Assembly (NCBI RefSeq): GCF_900142185.1
Contig: NZ_FQZZ01000005.1
Coordinates: 186,001 to 250,000, forward strand
Direction: 5' to 3'
From: Lutimaribacter pacificus
GTDB lineage: Bacteria > Pseudomonadota > Alphaproteobacteria > Rhodobacterales > Rhodobacteraceae
Length of the DNA stretch: 64,000 nucleotides
Notes under the pieces: generated by a model
What the model saw: the letters and a program-made list of their open reading frames with translations, nothing else
Told to the model about the DNA's origin: nothing
Databases searched by the model: none
Program-made: the position numbers and the translations under genes
Part shown: piece by piece, positions 51,053-62,512 of the stretch
How the letters are laid out: each line of letters starts with the position of its first letter
Numbering within the stretch: position 1 is the first letter of the stretch

Positions 51053-52447
51053 TCAGTCCTTCGGCCCGATCATCTGCTCGGGGCGCACAACCGCATCGAA
51101 GGTTTCCGCGTCCACGAAACCGAGCGCGATCGCCTCTTCCTTCAGCGTGGTGCCGTTCTTGTGCGCGGTCTTGGCGACCTTGGTGGCGTTGTCGTAGCCG
51201 ATGGTCGGCGCCAGCGCCGTGACCAGCATCAGCGATTCCGTCATCAGCTTTTCGATGCGCGGGCCGTTGGCCTCGATCCCCAGCAGCATTCGTTCGGTAA
51301 AGCTGTCGGCGGCATCCCCCAGAAGCTGGATGGATTGCAGCAGGTTATAGGCCATCATCGGGTTATAGACGTTCAGCTCGAAATGGCCCTGGCTGCCTGC
51401 GAACTTGATCGCCGCGTCATTGCCCATCACGTGCGCCGCGACCTGCGTCAGCGCCTCGGCCTGCGTCGGGTTCACCTTGCCCGGCATGATGGACGAGCCC
51501 GGCTCGTTTTCCGGCAGGATCAGCTCGCCCAGACCCGAGCGCGGGCCCGAGCCGAGGAAACGGATGTCGTTGGCGATCTTGTAGCAGCTTCCCGCCACCG
51601 TCGCGATGGCGCCCGACATGAACACCATCGCGTCATGGGCGGCCAGCGCCTCGAACTTGTTGGGCGCGGTGACGAAGGGCAGGCCGGTGATTTCGGCCAT
51701 GTTGGCGGCGACGGTCTCGCCCCAGCCCTTTTTCGTGTTCAGCCCGGTGCCGACCGCGGTGCCGCCCTGCGCCAGCTCGTAAATGCCGGGCAGGGTGGCC
51801 TTGATGCGGTCGATCCCCTGCCGGACCTGGTGGGCATAGCCGGAAAATTCCTGCCCCAGCGTCAGCGGCGTGGCATCCTGCGTATGGGTGCGGCCGATCT
51901 TGATGATGTCTCTGAACTCATCCGATTTCTGCTCAAGCCCGGCCAGCAGCTTTTCCAGTCCCGGCAGCAGCACGTCGCGCACGCTCATCGCGGTGGCGAT
52001 ATGCATGGCCGTGGGGAAGGTGTCGTTCGACGACTGGCCCATGTTGCAGTGGTCGTTCGGGTGCACCGGGTCTTTCGAGCCGATGGTGCCGCCCAGGATC
52101 TCGATCGCGCGGTTGGCGATCACCTCGTTGGCGTTCATGTTCGACTGCGTGCCCGACCCGGTCTGCCACACGACCAGCGGGAAATTGTCGTCGAACCTGC
52201 CCTCGATCACCTCGCCCGCGGCCTGGATGATGGCATCGGCCAGTTTCGCATCCAGCGCGCCCGACGCCTTGTTGGCCTGCGCGCAGGCTTTCTTGATGAC
52301 GCCAAGCGCCCGCACGATGGCGATGGGCTGCTTTTCCCAGCCGATGGGAAAGTTCATCACGCTGCGCTGGGTCTGGGCGCCCCAGTACTTGTCTGCGGGC
52401 ACTTCGAGCGGGCCGAAGCTGTCGGTTTCGGTGCGGGTCTGGGTCAT
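51053..52447 (-). CDS. fumC: Class II fumarate hydratase
   Basis: FumC converts fumarate and malate in the TCA cycle without an iron-sulfur cluster. The 464-aa protein begins [20 protein letters not shown] and has [20 protein letters not shown] and the signature [13 protein letters not shown] with the catalytic serine loop. The DUF4169 and RHH genes follow on the same strand. Confidence 0.97.
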   Translation of the reverse strand: MTQTRTETDSFGPLEVPADKYWGAQTQRSVMNFPIGWEKQPIAIVRALGVIKKACAQANKASGALDAKLADAIIQAAGEVIEGRFDDNFPLVVWQTGSGTQSNMNANEVIANRAIEILGGTIGSKDPVHPNDHCNMGQSSNDTFPTAMHIATAMSVRDVLLPGLEKLLAGLEQKSDEFRDIIKIGRTHTQDATPLTLGQEFSGYAHQVRQGIDRIKATLPGIYELAQGGTAVGTGLNTKKGWGETVAANMAEITGLPFVTAPNKFEALAAHDAMVFMSGAIATVAGSCYKIANDIRFLGSGPRSGLGELILPENEPGSSIMPGKVNPTQAEALTQVAAHVMGNDAAIKFAGSQGHFELNVYNPMMAYNLLQSIQLLGDAADSFTERMLLGIEANGPRIEKLMTESLMLVTALAPTIGYDNATKVAKTAHKNGTTLKEEAIALGFVDAETFDAVVRPEQMIGPKD

Positions 52448-52529
52448 GGAAAGGCTCTCCTCAGCGGTTCGGGTGTCTCATACCTGACCGGGCGGAAAGA
52501 TCAATGATGTATACAGTGGGATACCGCGA

Positions 52530-52994
52530 TCAGTGCTTGCGGAAACTGTCCAGGCTCACGACCTCGGCATCGTGACGCTCTTCCTCGGCCTCGGCCAGTT
52601 CGGTGCCGTCGGGCGGCTCGGGGTCGTCATCCTCGCCATCGCTGTGGGAATCGAAGCGCAGCCCGAATTCCACCGACGGATCGACGAAGGTCTGGATCGC
52701 GTCATAGGGGATGAACAGCGGCTCGGGGCTGTCGCCGAAATTCAGCGTGACGGCAAAGCCCTCCTCGCCCACGTCCAGCCCGTCGAACCAGTGCTGTATC
52801 ACCACCGTCATTTCCTGCGGATACCGGTCGCGCAGCCAGTCGGCGAGCTGTGCATCGGGGTGGGTGGTGTCGAAGGTGATGAAGAAGTGATGCGCGCCGG
52901 GCAGTCCGTTTTCCTGCACCTCCAGCAACACCTCCTGAATGAGACCGCGCATGGCGCGGTGCATCAGCTTGCCATAGTCGATGGGTGCGGACAT
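52530..52994 (-). CDS. sspB: SspB-like ClpXP adaptor (alphaproteobacterial type)
   Basis: SspB tethers ssrA-tagged proteins to ClpXP for degradation. The 154-aa protein has the family start IDYGKLMHRAMRGLIQEVL, the substrate-groove strand HFFITFDTTHP, and an acidic disordered linker ending in VVSLDSFRKH, the ClpX-binding tail. It is the alpha-type SspB, distinct from the gammaproteobacterial form. It lies next to fumC as in many relatives. Confidence 0.85.
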   Translation of the reverse strand: MSAPIDYGKLMHRAMRGLIQEVLLEVQENGLPGAHHFFITFDTTHPDAQLADWLRDRYPQEMTVVIQHWFDGLDVGEEGFAVTLNFGDSPEPLFIPYDAIQTFVDPSVEFGLRFDSHSDGEDDDPEPPDGTELAEAEEERHDAEVVSLDSFRKH

Positions 52995-53074
52995 TCGGAA
53001 GTCACCTTGGTTACTGTGGCGATCATAGGGGATTCGGGACGAAACGAAAGGGGGTGCGCGCAATCGCGCCGCGC

Positions 53075-54316
53075 TCAGATCAGGGCGGGTGCAAGCCCCG
53101 CCAGCGCCATCGCCCCCAGCACCGCCGGCAGCGGCAGCCGCGCCGGCAAAAGCAGCACCGCGGCCAGCGCCGTCAGCGCCAGCGCGGTGGGGTTCAGGCT
53201 GTGCCAGACGGGCAGCGGCCCCAGCGCGGTTGCAACGATCCGGCCGAACAGCACATGCAGCGCGAACCAGACCGACAGCGACAGGATTACGCCGACAACG
53301 GCGGCGGTGATCGCCTTGAGCGCACCGGACAGGCGCGGCAGCGCGGCCAGCCATTCGATATAGGGCGCCCCGGCGAATATCCACAGGAAACAGGGCGCGA
53401 ATGTCATCCACAGCGTGACCAGCCCCGCCGCAACCGCCATGCCCGGGCCCCCCGCGCCGTGACCGGCAAGGATACCGGCGAATTCCGTCACAAGGATCAG
53501 CGGCCCCGGCGTGGTTTCCGCCAGCCCCAGCGCGTCGATCATCTGCGCGGTGGACAGCCAGCCATACTCGGTGACGATGGTCTGGGTCATGTAGGCCAGA
53601 ACCGCGTAGGCCCCGCCGAAGGTAACCACCGCCAGTTGCGAGAAGAACAGCGCGATTTCGGTCAGAAACCGCGCGCCCGTCGCCCAGAGCAGGGCCAGCG
53701 GCGCCAGCCACACCGCGCCCCAGACCGCCACCGTCCGCAGGGTGTTCGACAGGGGCACGCGGGCCGGGGGCGGGGCCTTGGCCTCGGTCGAGGTCAGGTA
53801 ACCCCACAGCGCGGCGCATCCGACGATCAGCGGAAAGGGCAGGCCCAGCGAAAAGATACCCAGGAAGGCGCCCGCCGCCAGCACCCAGGCGCTGCGCCGC
53901 GTCAGCGTCCGGCGCGAGAGCGTCACCAGCGCGTTCAGCACCACCACCAGGACCGTCGCCTTGATGCCCAGGAACAGCGCCTGTGCCCAGTCCTGCGCGC
54001 CGAAGCGGATGTAAAGCGCGGCCAGCGCCGCGATCACCAGCGCGCCGGGCAGCAGGAACAACCCGCCCGCGATCAGCCCGCCGGGCACGCCGCGCAGCCG
54101 CCAGCCGGCATAGGTGGCCAGTTGCATCGCCTCGGGGCCGGGCAGCATCATGCAGAATGACAGCGCGCGCAAAAAGCGGTCTTCGTCCAGCCAGTCGCGG
54201 GTTTCCACCAGCTCGCGGTGCATCAGCGCGATCTGTGCCGCCGGGCCGCCGAAGGACAGGATGCCGATCCGTCCGAAGACGCGGGCAAGCTCGGGCAGGG
54301 CGGGGGCGGGCGGCAT
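53075..54316 (-). CDS. chrA: Chromate efflux transporter ChrA
   Basis: ChrA exports chromate or related oxyanions. The 413-aa long-chain form has the two CHR repeats with the signatures LSFGGPAAQIALMHREL and VVTFGGAYAVLAYMTQ, MLPGPEAMQLATYAG and ETTPGPLILVTEFAG. Start ATG 54316 has GGAGG upstream. The 3' end of tpiA lies 23 bp upstream on the same strand; I infer no functional link. Confidence 0.9.
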   Translation of the reverse strand: MPPAPALPELARVFGRIGILSFGGPAAQIALMHRELVETRDWLDEDRFLRALSFCMMLPGPEAMQLATYAGWRLRGVPGGLIAGGLFLLPGALVIAALAALYIRFGAQDWAQALFLGIKATVLVVVLNALVTLSRRTLTRRSAWVLAAGAFLGIFSLGLPFPLIVGCAALWGYLTSTEAKAPPPARVPLSNTLRTVAVWGAVWLAPLALLWATGARFLTEIALFFSQLAVVTFGGAYAVLAYMTQTIVTEYGWLSTAQMIDALGLAETTPGPLILVTEFAGILAGHGAGGPGMAVAAGLVTLWMTFAPCFLWIFAGAPYIEWLAALPRLSGALKAITAAVVGVILSLSVWFALHVLFGRIVATALGPLPVWHSLNPTALALTALAAVLLLPARLPLPAVLGAMALAGLAPALI

Positions 54317-54338
54317 GGCGGGCCTCCGGGCGGGGCGC

Positions 54339-55088
54339 TCAGGCGTTTTCCAGCGCCGCGATGATGGGCGAGAACTCTGCGGCACTCAGGCTGGCCCCGC
54401 CGACCAGCGCGCCGTCCACGTTCGACACGGCAAAGACCGTGGCGGCATTGTCGGGCTTGACCGAGCCACCATAAAGCAGCCGTGCCGACCGGCCCACGCC
54501 CGCGCCGAACCGCCGCTCCAGCCGCGCGCGGATGAAATCATGCACCTCGCCGATCTGGTCGGGGGTGGGGATGCGACCGGTGCCGATGGCCCAGATCGGT
54601 TCATAGGCGATCACAAGGTTCTCGCCGGTCGCGGTATCGGGCACCGAGGCCGACACTTGCCCGCCGATGATGTCCAGCGTGTTCAGCGCCTCGCGCTGTG
54701 CCAGGCTTTCGCCGACGCAGATCACCGCCATCAGCCCCGCCGCGTGGGCGGCGCGCGCCTTGGCGCGGACGCATTCGCTGTCTTCCTCGTGATCCTCGCG
54801 GCGTTCGGAATGGCCCAGGATCACCGCCCGCGCCCCTGCATCGGCCAGTTGCGCGGCGGCGATGTCGCCGGTATGCGCGCCGCCGGTTTCAGCATGGCAA
54901 TCCTGCCCGCCGATCGTCAGCGGATGGTCCCGCACCATTGCGGCGGCGGGGTGGATCAGCGTGGCCGGCGGGCAGAGCAGCAGATCGACGGATGGGTCGG
55001 GATGGGCGGATATCAACGCTTCGATCTGTTCCAGATCGGCCAGCGTGCCGTTCATCTTCCAGTTGCCTGCCGCCAGCTTGCGTCGCAT
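54339..55088 (-). CDS. tpiA: Triose-phosphate isomerase
   Basis: TpiA interconverts DHAP and glyceraldehyde-3-phosphate. The 249-aa TIM barrel has the catalytic lysine in AAGNWKMNG, the histidine in ILGHSERRE, and the glutamate in IAYEPIWAIGTG; the phosphate-binding LLYGGSVKPDN is near the end. ATG 55088 (MRRKLAAGNWK) follows GGAGGCGGG. Confidence 0.97.
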   Translation of the reverse strand: MRRKLAAGNWKMNGTLADLEQIEALISAHPDPSVDLLLCPPATLIHPAAAMVRDHPLTIGGQDCHAETGGAHTGDIAAAQLADAGARAVILGHSERREDHEEDSECVRAKARAAHAAGLMAVICVGESLAQREALNTLDIIGGQVSASVPDTATGENLVIAYEPIWAIGTGRIPTPDQIGEVHDFIRARLERRFGAGVGRSARLLYGGSVKPDNAATVFAVSNVDGALVGGASLSAAEFSPIIAALENA

Positions 55089-55161
55089 TCCCGCCTCCAA
55101 CTCGTTGTCGCGGAGGCTTTAGCAGGCAAGCGGCACGGTGCCTAGCCCCGGGAGGCGGCGG

Positions 55162-55539
55162 TCAGCCCTGCTGCTCGGCGCTGAGCGCGTCGATATCCTT
55201 GAACTTGATCGACTCGCCGCAGCCGCAGGCGTCTTCGACATTGGGGTTGTTGAAGCGGAACCCCGATTCCAGCAACGACACCTCATAGTCGATCTCGGTG
55301 CCGAACAGGAACATCTGCGCCATCGGCGCGATCATCACGCGCGCGCCGTCCTGTTCGACCACCTCGTCGCTGGGATCGACCTGGTCGGCGTAATCCATCG
55401 TGTATTCCATGCCCGCGCAGCCGCCTTTCTTGAGGCCGATGCGCAGGCCCTTGTGGCCGTCACGCTCCATCAGCCTGCGGATCTGGGCCGCGGCGCGGTC
55501 GGTTATGGTGACGGCTTGCTTGCCGGGGATCGAGAACAT
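55162..55539 (-). CDS. A-type iron-sulfur carrier (SufA/IscA/HesB family)
   Basis: The 125-aa A-type carrier has the three conserved cysteines: one in LKKGGCAGMEYTMDYA and two in EDACGCGESIKF. Such proteins receive clusters from scaffolds and deliver them to apoproteins. SufA, IscA and ErpA cannot be separated by eye. It is another Fe-S gene in a window that also has sufE, sufT and an IscU-like gene. Confidence 0.88.
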   Translation of the reverse strand: MFSIPGKQAVTITDRAAAQIRRLMERDGHKGLRIGLKKGGCAGMEYTMDYADQVDPSDEVVEQDGARVMIAPMAQMFLFGTEIDYEVSLLESGFRFNNPNVEDACGCGESIKFKDIDALSAEQQG

Positions 55540-55566
55540 GGGCGCGCTCCTTTGCTTGCCCTGAAT

Positions 55567-56286
55567 CTAGGGCAGGAGGGCCGCGATCTCAAGCCGGGGC
55601 AGAAGGTTCAGCCATCCGGCCGTCGCGTAACTGACCGCGATCGCCCATCCGAACGAGGCCAGCGTGCCGATGATCACATATTCCGCGGTGCGCTGGTCGC
55701 GGGTTGCGGTGCCGAACCGCAGGATGGATTTCGCCGCGACAAGGAACCCCACGCCCAGCGGCTGACCCAGCAGGATCAGCAGGAAGATCAGCCCGCGTTC
55801 CAGCATCCCGATCAGCCGCCCGCCATCGCGCAGCCCGTTATTGCGGATACGCGCGCCGTGCGGGCGCATCAGCAGGCCCACGGCATATTGCCCGGCGGTG
55901 ACGGTGACGATCCCTCCGGCGGCCAGCGCCATCAGCGGCAACATCCAGTCGTGGCCGGAATAAATGCCGCCTTGCCAGAGGGTTGGGGCGTAAAGCGACA
56001 CCAGAAGGATGGTCAGGATATGCACCGCCTGGTCGGACAGGAAGCCGCCGATGCGGGTGAACCCACCATAGACCTTGATCGCGTCGATGGCAAAATGCAC
56101 CGCCGCGAGCGCCAGCAGTTCCGGCGCGGCGATCCGGCCCGTTGCCGCCTGCGCGCAGATCAGCACGATCGCGCCATGCAGCAGCAGGACGCCGGGATTG
56201 CGCTTGTTGCGGATGATATAGCCGGTCTGGAACACGAAATCCGCCAGCACATGCGCGAACAGCAGGGCGGTGAAACTGGCGATCAT
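55567..56286 (-). CDS. DUF3307 membrane protein
   Basis: The 239-aa inner-membrane protein has several hydrophobic helices, with the DUF3307 start LLFAHVLADFVFQTGYI, including the conserved H-x3-D-F-x2-Q, and LLLHGAIVL and HFAIDAIKVYGG. It is adjacent to a SatD-like gene in the same orientation; this pair also occurs in Streptococcus (satD-satE). The function is unknown. Confidence 0.75.
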   Translation of the reverse strand: MIASFTALLFAHVLADFVFQTGYIIRNKRNPGVLLLHGAIVLICAQAATGRIAAPELLALAAVHFAIDAIKVYGGFTRIGGFLSDQAVHILTILLVSLYAPTLWQGGIYSGHDWMLPLMALAAGGIVTVTAGQYAVGLLMRPHGARIRNNGLRDGGRLIGMLERGLIFLLILLGQPLGVGFLVAAKSILRFGTATRDQRTAEYVIIGTLASFGWAIAVSYATAGWLNLLPRLEIAALLP

Positions 56287-56307
56287 GCGTGCATCCCGGA
56301 GTTGACC

Positions 56308-56934
56308 TCAGGCCGTATCCTGCGCAGGGAATTCGATCATGGCAAGGGCGTCGTCCAGCGCGGGAAACCCGGCGCTGTGCAGCGCCTTGTCGACCGCCTG
56401 CCGGGTCACGCCGGTTTCGGCCGCGACGGCGACGCGGGTGCGGTCGCGCGGCCAGAGCATGTGATGCACCGCACGGGCCTGCGCCACGGTCCAGCCCTGC
56501 GCGATATGGTCGGCCAGCCGCGTGGCCGCGCCCAGCGCGCCGCCCGCCGCATGGGCGATCAGCGCCCCCTTCATCGCGTCAAGCCCGTGGCCCGAGGCGA
56601 TAAAGGCCGGCCCCGATGCCGCGTTCAGGTCGCCCCCGACGGGCAGGGTGGCCGGCCCGGTGGCGATGCTGATGCGCGAGCGCAGCCCGTCGTGATGGCT
56701 GACCAGCCCGGCCTGCAGAAACAGCGCCGCGCGCAGCGCGAGGTCGGGCTGGTGCAGCACGATCTGCCAGCCATCGCCCCGGTTGCGGGTAAAGCGGGTG
56801 GCGGATGCGGGAGAGTGCCATCCGGCGATGGCACCGGAAAATATTTCGAGGTTTTCCAATGCTTTGGACAGCATTGTTGGGGTCAACCCCGAAGACTGGA
56901 CAAGATCGCCGGTAAGGACTGCGACATCACTCAT
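56308..56934 (-). CDS. SatD-like protein
   Basis: The 208-aa protein begins SDVAVLTGDLVQSSGLTP and contains TRFTRNRGDGWQIVLHQP and RSRISIATGPATLPVGGD, a pattern of SatD-family proteins related to class III nucleotidyl cyclases by fold. The C-terminal 60 residues form an HTH (VAVAAETGVTRQAVDKALH). It lies just upstream of the DUF3307 gene, so they are probably coupled. A signalling or regulatory role is inferred. Confidence 0.7.
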   Translation of the reverse strand: MSDVAVLTGDLVQSSGLTPTMLSKALENLEIFSGAIAGWHSPASATRFTRNRGDGWQIVLHQPDLALRAALFLQAGLVSHHDGLRSRISIATGPATLPVGGDLNAASGPAFIASGHGLDAMKGALIAHAAGGALGAATRLADHIAQGWTVAQARAVHHMLWPRDRTRVAVAAETGVTRQAVDKALHSAGFPALDDALAMIEFPAQDTA

Positions 56935-57018
56935 GTGGGCAGCCTATCGTTGCTGCGCCAAATTGCAACCAAAATCGGTTGCCATATAAAAATGCAACCC
57001 TAAAAGGTTGCTTTCGAA

Positions 57019-57387
57019 TCACATGAAGCCCAGTTCCAGCCGCGCCTCGTCCGACATCATGTCCATGCCCCAGATCGGCTCCCACGTCAGTTCGACATCG
57101 ACCTGCTTGACCCCTTCGATGGGTTCGACCGCATCGGCGACCCAGCCGGGCATGTCGCCCGCCACCGGGCAGCCGGGGGCGGTCAGCGTCATGGTGATGT
57201 TCACGGCGTTCTCGTCATCGACCTCGATCGTGTAGATCAGGCCGAGATCGTAGATATTCACCGGAATCTCGGGGTCGAAAACCGATCGGCAGGCTTCGAC
57301 GATCTTCTCGTAAAGCGGATGATCGGTGCTGGAGGGCCGGATCAGAGGTGTGCCTTCGAGCGGTTCTGCGGTATCGGTCATGGACAT
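57019..57387 (-). CDS. sufT: SufT-like DUF59 iron-sulfur assembly protein
   Basis: SufT-type proteins support Fe-S cluster maturation. The 122-aa protein has the MIP18/DUF59 motifs: VFDPEIPVNIYDLGLIYTI, the conserved cysteine in LTAPGCPVAGDMP, and ELTWEPIWGMDMMS. The N-terminal 20 residues are variable. It is probably monocistronic in this window. Confidence 0.88.
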   Translation of the reverse strand: MSMTDTAEPLEGTPLIRPSSTDHPLYEKIVEACRSVFDPEIPVNIYDLGLIYTIEVDDENAVNITMTLTAPGCPVAGDMPGWVADAVEPIEGVKQVDVELTWEPIWGMDMMSDEARLELGFM

Positions 57388-57474
57388 GCCCTGGCTGGAT
57401 AGCGGTGTATTTCCTGACCGAACATATAGGAAATGGATGCGCCGAGGTCCAGTGCAGACCGGGCAGGCGCGGCA

Positions 57475-58263
57475 TCACGTCCTGATGCCGATATTTCCGT
57501 CCCGTTCCGCGGCAAGCCGGCCTTCGTCCATGAAATGCCCGATCATCACCTCGGTCGCCATCTCGTAGGCCTGCTCCAGCGGCAGCTCCATATGCGCCTT
57601 GAGCGCGGCCTTGCCCGCGCGGATGGGGCCGGGGTTGCGGCTGGCCAGCGTGGCGGCGAATTCCATGACGGTGGCCTCCAGCGCCTCGGGCGCCAGTACC
57701 CGCGTCACCAGCCCGGCACGCAACGCCCAGCCGGCATCCAGCGCCTCGCCCGACAGCGCCAGCTCCATCACGTGCCGATAGGTTACCGCGCGCGATACCG
57801 CCACGGCGGGCGTGGTGCAGAAGCCGCCATTGCGCACGCCGGGCAGGCAGAACGTCGCGCGGTCCGAGGCAAACACCATGTCGCAGGAGGCGGCCAGTTG
57901 CAGCCCGGCGGCGGTGGCGATGCCATCGACCATCGCGATGGTGGGCTTGGGGTGGTTGGCCAGCCGCAGCATCATCCGCGCGCAGGCCCCGAACAGGTCG
58001 GTCAGGAACGCGTGGCCCTTGTCGTCATCGGCGCGGTGGCGGGCGATTTCCTTGAGGTCATGCCCGGCGCAAAAGATATGCCCCGGCCCCTCGATCATCA
58101 GAACCCGCGTGTCGGGATCGTCGGCGGCGGCATCCAGCGCCTCATGCAGCGCGGCGATCATCGCCGAGGACAGCGGATGCGCGGGCATCCGGCCCAACGT
58201 GATCCGGCGCACGCCCTGGGTGACGCTGCCGGTGACGAGCGGTTCTTGCGGCATCTGGTTCAT
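57475..58263 (-). CDS. Enoyl-CoA hydratase/isomerase family protein (ECHDC3-like), paralogue
   Basis: The 262-aa crotonase protein shares motif order with the gene at 5027: [20 protein letters not shown] and [21 protein letters not shown]. The start is fixed by GGAGG seven bases before ATG 58263. It is divergent from tgt. A reaction on acyl-CoA is likely but the catalytic glutamate position is not conserved as in classical EchA. Confidence 0.82.
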   Translation of the reverse strand: MNQMPQEPLVTGSVTQGVRRITLGRMPAHPLSSAMIAALHEALDAAADDPDTRVLMIEGPGHIFCAGHDLKEIARHRADDDKGHAFLTDLFGACARMMLRLANHPKPTIAMVDGIATAAGLQLAASCDMVFASDRATFCLPGVRNGGFCTTPAVAVSRAVTYRHVMELALSGEALDAGWALRAGLVTRVLAPEALEATVMEFAATLASRNPGPIRAGKAALKAHMELPLEQAYEMATEVMIGHFMDEGRLAAERDGNIGIRT

Positions 58264-58370
58264 GGCGGTTCCTCCCGCGTCGATACTGCCCCGCGCGGGG
58301 CCGTGCGGCAAGCCTTGGCTTTTGCCCCCGCGCGGGCATAGAAGGGCGCAAACCGCGATATGAGGCCCCG

Positions 58371-59498
<1,128 letters not shown>

Positions 59499-59632
59499 CG
59501 CGCCTCTCTTTGGACGCAATTTTTTCCTGGAATGGATGGGCGCGCGGGCGGCCACCCCGGTCAGGGTTTCCTGACTCGGGAAAGGCGGTGCCGGTGTGCT
59601 ATGGTACTGCCATTCCACAAGGTTTTGATCCA

Positions 59633-59701
59633 ATGCATTTCGCTATCATTTTCATCTGCTTCGCCTCGGTCGGGCTGATCGCGGCATTCGGTCTGGGGTA
59701 A
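59633..59701 (+). CDS. Possible 22-aa hydrophobic microprotein
   Basis: A short frame reads MHFAIIFICFASVGL then IAAFGLG, one membrane-spanning segment. AAGG is 12 bases upstream, a weak ribosome-binding site. It is in the tgt-lon gap. It could be a real membrane microprotein or chance; length and hydrophobicity are the only support. Confidence 0.3.
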   Translation: MHFAIIFICFASVGLIAAFGLG

Positions 59702-59780
59702 ATTCACCCATCGCCGGATTGCACGCTTGCCCCCGGATCGACGCGCGGGCAAGTTAGGTCAACGCCAGACGGGTATATGG

Positions 59781-59810
59781 TTGAAACCGGGGTCCCGGTG
59801 CCCCAGATAT
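59781..59810 (+). promoter_or_regulatory. Sigma-32-like heat-shock promoter of lon
   Basis: TTGAAA (59781-59786), a 14-base spacer, and CCCCAGATAT (59801-59810) resemble the RpoH consensus (TTGAAA, 11-16 bases, CCCCATnT). The element lies about 75 bases before the lon start. lon is a known heat-shock gene in many bacteria. Confidence 0.6.
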
Positions 59811-59887
59811 ACCCCAGAAACCCGAAGGGGACGGGCACGCTGCCGAAATCGGGGCCTGAACCGTCCGCCGCTTGAAAAGGACCGAGC

Positions 59888-62296
59888 ATGCAAGAGCTGA
59901 ACTCCTCTTATCCCGTACTGCCGCTGCGCGACATCGTGGTTTTCCCCCACATGATCGTGCCGCTTTTCGTGGGGCGGGAAAAATCCGTGCGTGCGCTGGA
60001 AGAGGTGATGGCCGACGACAAGCAGATCCTGCTGTCCAGCCAGATCGACGCCGCCGCCGACGACCCCGATGCCGACGGCATCTATCGCAGCGGCGTGCTG
60101 GCCAACGTGCTGCAACTGCTGAAACTGCCCGACGGCACCGTCAAGGTGCTGGTCGAGGGGCAAAGCCGCGTGCGGATCACCGAATTCCTTGAAAACGACT
60201 CGTTCTTCGAGGCGCGCGCCGAGGCGCTGGAGGAAGAACAGGGCGACCAGGCCGTGATCGAGGCGCTGCTGCGTTCGACCGCCGAGGAATTCGAACGCTA
60301 CGCCAAGGTGAAAAAGAACATCCCCGAAGAGGCGCTTGTCTCGGTGTCGGAAACCTCCGAGGCCGACAAGCTGGCCGACCTGATCGCCGGGCACCTGGGC
60401 ATCGAGGTGGAACAGAAGCAGGAGCTTCTGGAAACCCTCAGCGTGAGCGAGCGGCTGGAAAAGATCTATGGCCTGATGCAGGGCGAAATCAGCGTTCTGC
60501 AGGTCGAGAAGAAGATCAAGACCCGCGTCAAGTCACAGATGGAGAAAACCCAGCGCGAATATTACCTGAATGAGCAGATGAAGGCCATTCAGAAGGAGCT
60601 GGGCGACGGCGAGGAAGGCGAGGGCGAAATCGCCGAGCTGGAAGAGCGGATCGCCGGGACCAAGCTGTCGAAAGAGGCCCGTGAAAAGGCCGATGCCGAG
60701 CTGAAAAAGCTCAGGAACATGAGCCCGATGAGCGCCGAAGCGACAGTGGTGCGCAACTACCTCGACTGGATGCTGTCGATCCCGTGGAACGTGAAAAGCC
60801 GCACCAAGAAGGATCTGTCGAAGGCGCAGGAGATCCTGGATACCGATCATTACGGCCTTGAAAAGGTCAAGGAACGGATCGTGGAATACCTGGCCGTGCA
60901 GCAACGCTCGAAAAAGCTGAAGGGCCCGATCATGTGCCTTGTCGGCCCGCCGGGCGTGGGCAAGACGTCGCTGGGCAAGTCGGTGGCCCGCGCCACGGGG
61001 CGCGAGTTCATCCGCATCAGCCTGGGTGGTGTGCGCGACGAATCCGAGATTCGCGGCCACCGCCGGACCTATATCGGCTCGATGCCGGGCAAGATCATCC
61101 AGGCGATGAAAAAGGCCAAGACGAACAACCCGCTGATCCTGCTCGATGAAATCGACAAGATGGGGCAGGATTTCCGCGGCGACCCGGCAAGCGCGATGCT
61201 CGAGGTGCTGGACCCCGAACAGAACTCGACCTTCGTCGACCACTATCTCGAGGTCGAATACGACCTGTCGAACGTGATGTTCCTGACCACGGCGAACTCC
61301 TACAACATGCCGGGGCCGCTGCTGGACCGGATGGAGATCATTCCGCTGGCCGGCTACACCGAGGACGAAAAGCGCGAGATCGCCAGGCAGCACCTCGTGC
61401 CCAAGCAGATCAGGAACCACGGGCTGCGGAAAAACGAGTTCTCGATCAGCGACGACGCGCTGGACGAGATGATCCGCCGCTACACCCGCGAGGCGGGCGT
61501 GCGGAACCTGGAGCGTGAGCTGGCCAAGGTGGCGCGCAAGGCGATCACCCGGATCGTCAAGGGCGAGGTCAAGTCGGTCGAGGTGACCGCCGGGAACCTC
61601 GACGACTACCTGGGCGTCAAGAAGTTCCGCTACGGCCTGGCCGAGAAAGAGGACCAGGTCGGCGTCGTGACCGGGCTGGCCTATACCTCCGTCGGCGGCG
61701 ACCTGCTGCAGATCGAGGCATTGCGCCTGCCGGGCAAGGGCCGGATGAAGACCACCGGCAAGCTGGGCGACGTGATGAAGGAATCGATCGACGCGGCCAG
61801 CAGCTATGTCCGGTCGATCGCGCCCCAGATCGGTGTCAAACCGCCGCGCATGGACCAGTGGGACATCCACGTTCACGTGCCCGATGGCGCCACGCCCAAG
61901 GACGGGCCCAGCGCCGGTCTGGCAATGGTGACGGCCATCGTGTCGACGCTGACCCAGATTCCCGTCCGCAAGGATATCGCCATGACCGGCGAGGTGACGT
62001 TGCGCGGCAACGCCACCGCAATCGGCGGGCTCAAGGAAAAACTGCTGGCGGCCTTGCGGGGCGGCATCACCACGGTGCTGATCCCGGAAGAGAACGAAAA
62101 GGACCTGGCCGAGATCCCCGACAACGTGAAGGAAGGGCTCAACATCATCCCCGTCACCCATGTCAGCGAGGTGCTGGAGCGCGCGCTTGTGCGTCAGCCG
62201 GAACCGATTGAATGGAACGAAGCCGCCGAAGAGGCCGCCGCCGCCAAGGCCGCGGCGCAGGGGGCAGGCGACGGGCAGGGTGCCGTCGCGCATTAA
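59888..62296 (+). CDS. lon: ATP-dependent protease Lon (LonA)
   Basis: Lon degrades damaged and regulatory proteins. The 802-aa protein has the LAN domain ([20 protein letters not shown]), the AAA+ module with [18 protein letters not shown] near residue 355 and LLDEIDKMG, and the protease domain with the catalytic Ser in [11 protein letters not shown] and Lys in [13 protein letters not shown], so the Ser-Lys dyad is intact. A sigma-32-like promoter precedes it and a terminator follows at 62323. Confidence 0.98.
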   Translation: MQELNSSYPVLPLRDIVVFPHMIVPLFVGREKSVRALEEVMADDKQILLSSQIDAAADDPDADGIYRSGVLANVLQLLKLPDGTVKVLVEGQSRVRITEFLENDSFFEARAEALEEEQGDQAVIEALLRSTAEEFERYAKVKKNIPEEALVSVSETSEADKLADLIAGHLGIEVEQKQELLETLSVSERLEKIYGLMQGEISVLQVEKKIKTRVKSQMEKTQREYYLNEQMKAIQKELGDGEEGEGEIAELEERIAGTKLSKEAREKADAELKKLRNMSPMSAEATVVRNYLDWMLSIPWNVKSRTKKDLSKAQEILDTDHYGLEKVKERIVEYLAVQQRSKKLKGPIMCLVGPPGVGKTSLGKSVARATGREFIRISLGGVRDESEIRGHRRTYIGSMPGKIIQAMKKAKTNNPLILLDEIDKMGQDFRGDPASAMLEVLDPEQNSTFVDHYLEVEYDLSNVMFLTTANSYNMPGPLLDRMEIIPLAGYTEDEKREIARQHLVPKQIRNHGLRKNEFSISDDALDEMIRRYTREAGVRNLERELAKVARKAITRIVKGEVKSVEVTAGNLDDYLGVKKFRYGLAEKEDQVGVVTGLAYTSVGGDLLQIEALRLPGKGRMKTTGKLGDVMKESIDAASSYVRSIAPQIGVKPPRMDQWDIHVHVPDGATPKDGPSAGLAMVTAIVSTLTQIPVRKDIAMTGEVTLRGNATAIGGLKEKLLAALRGGITTVLIPEENEKDLAEIPDNVKEGLNIIPVTHVSEVLERALVRQPEPIEWNEAAEEAAAAKAAAQGAGDGQGAVAH

Positions 62297-62322
62297 GCGC
62301 AGGCCATGCCCCGGAAAACACC

Positions 62323-62352
62323 AAAGGCGCGCCCCCCGTGGCGCGCCTTTTT
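62323..62352 (+). terminator. Rho-independent terminator of lon
   Basis: AAAGGCGCGCC / GGCGCGCCTTT forms a strong stem with a short loop and ends in five T residues, 27 bases after the lon stop. Confidence 0.85.
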
Positions 62353-62512
62353 GCGTCGGCTGCCGCATGAAAAGGCACCGCGCATCGCGGTTGATGTGAA
62401 AGCGGCACATGTCCCGCGACTGTTTATCCTTTCGTTAACTCATGGGTAGAGTCGGGCGCGGTTTCGCGCTAGGATGTTGACAGAGCAGAAACAATTACAG
62501 GGCAGTATCCCC

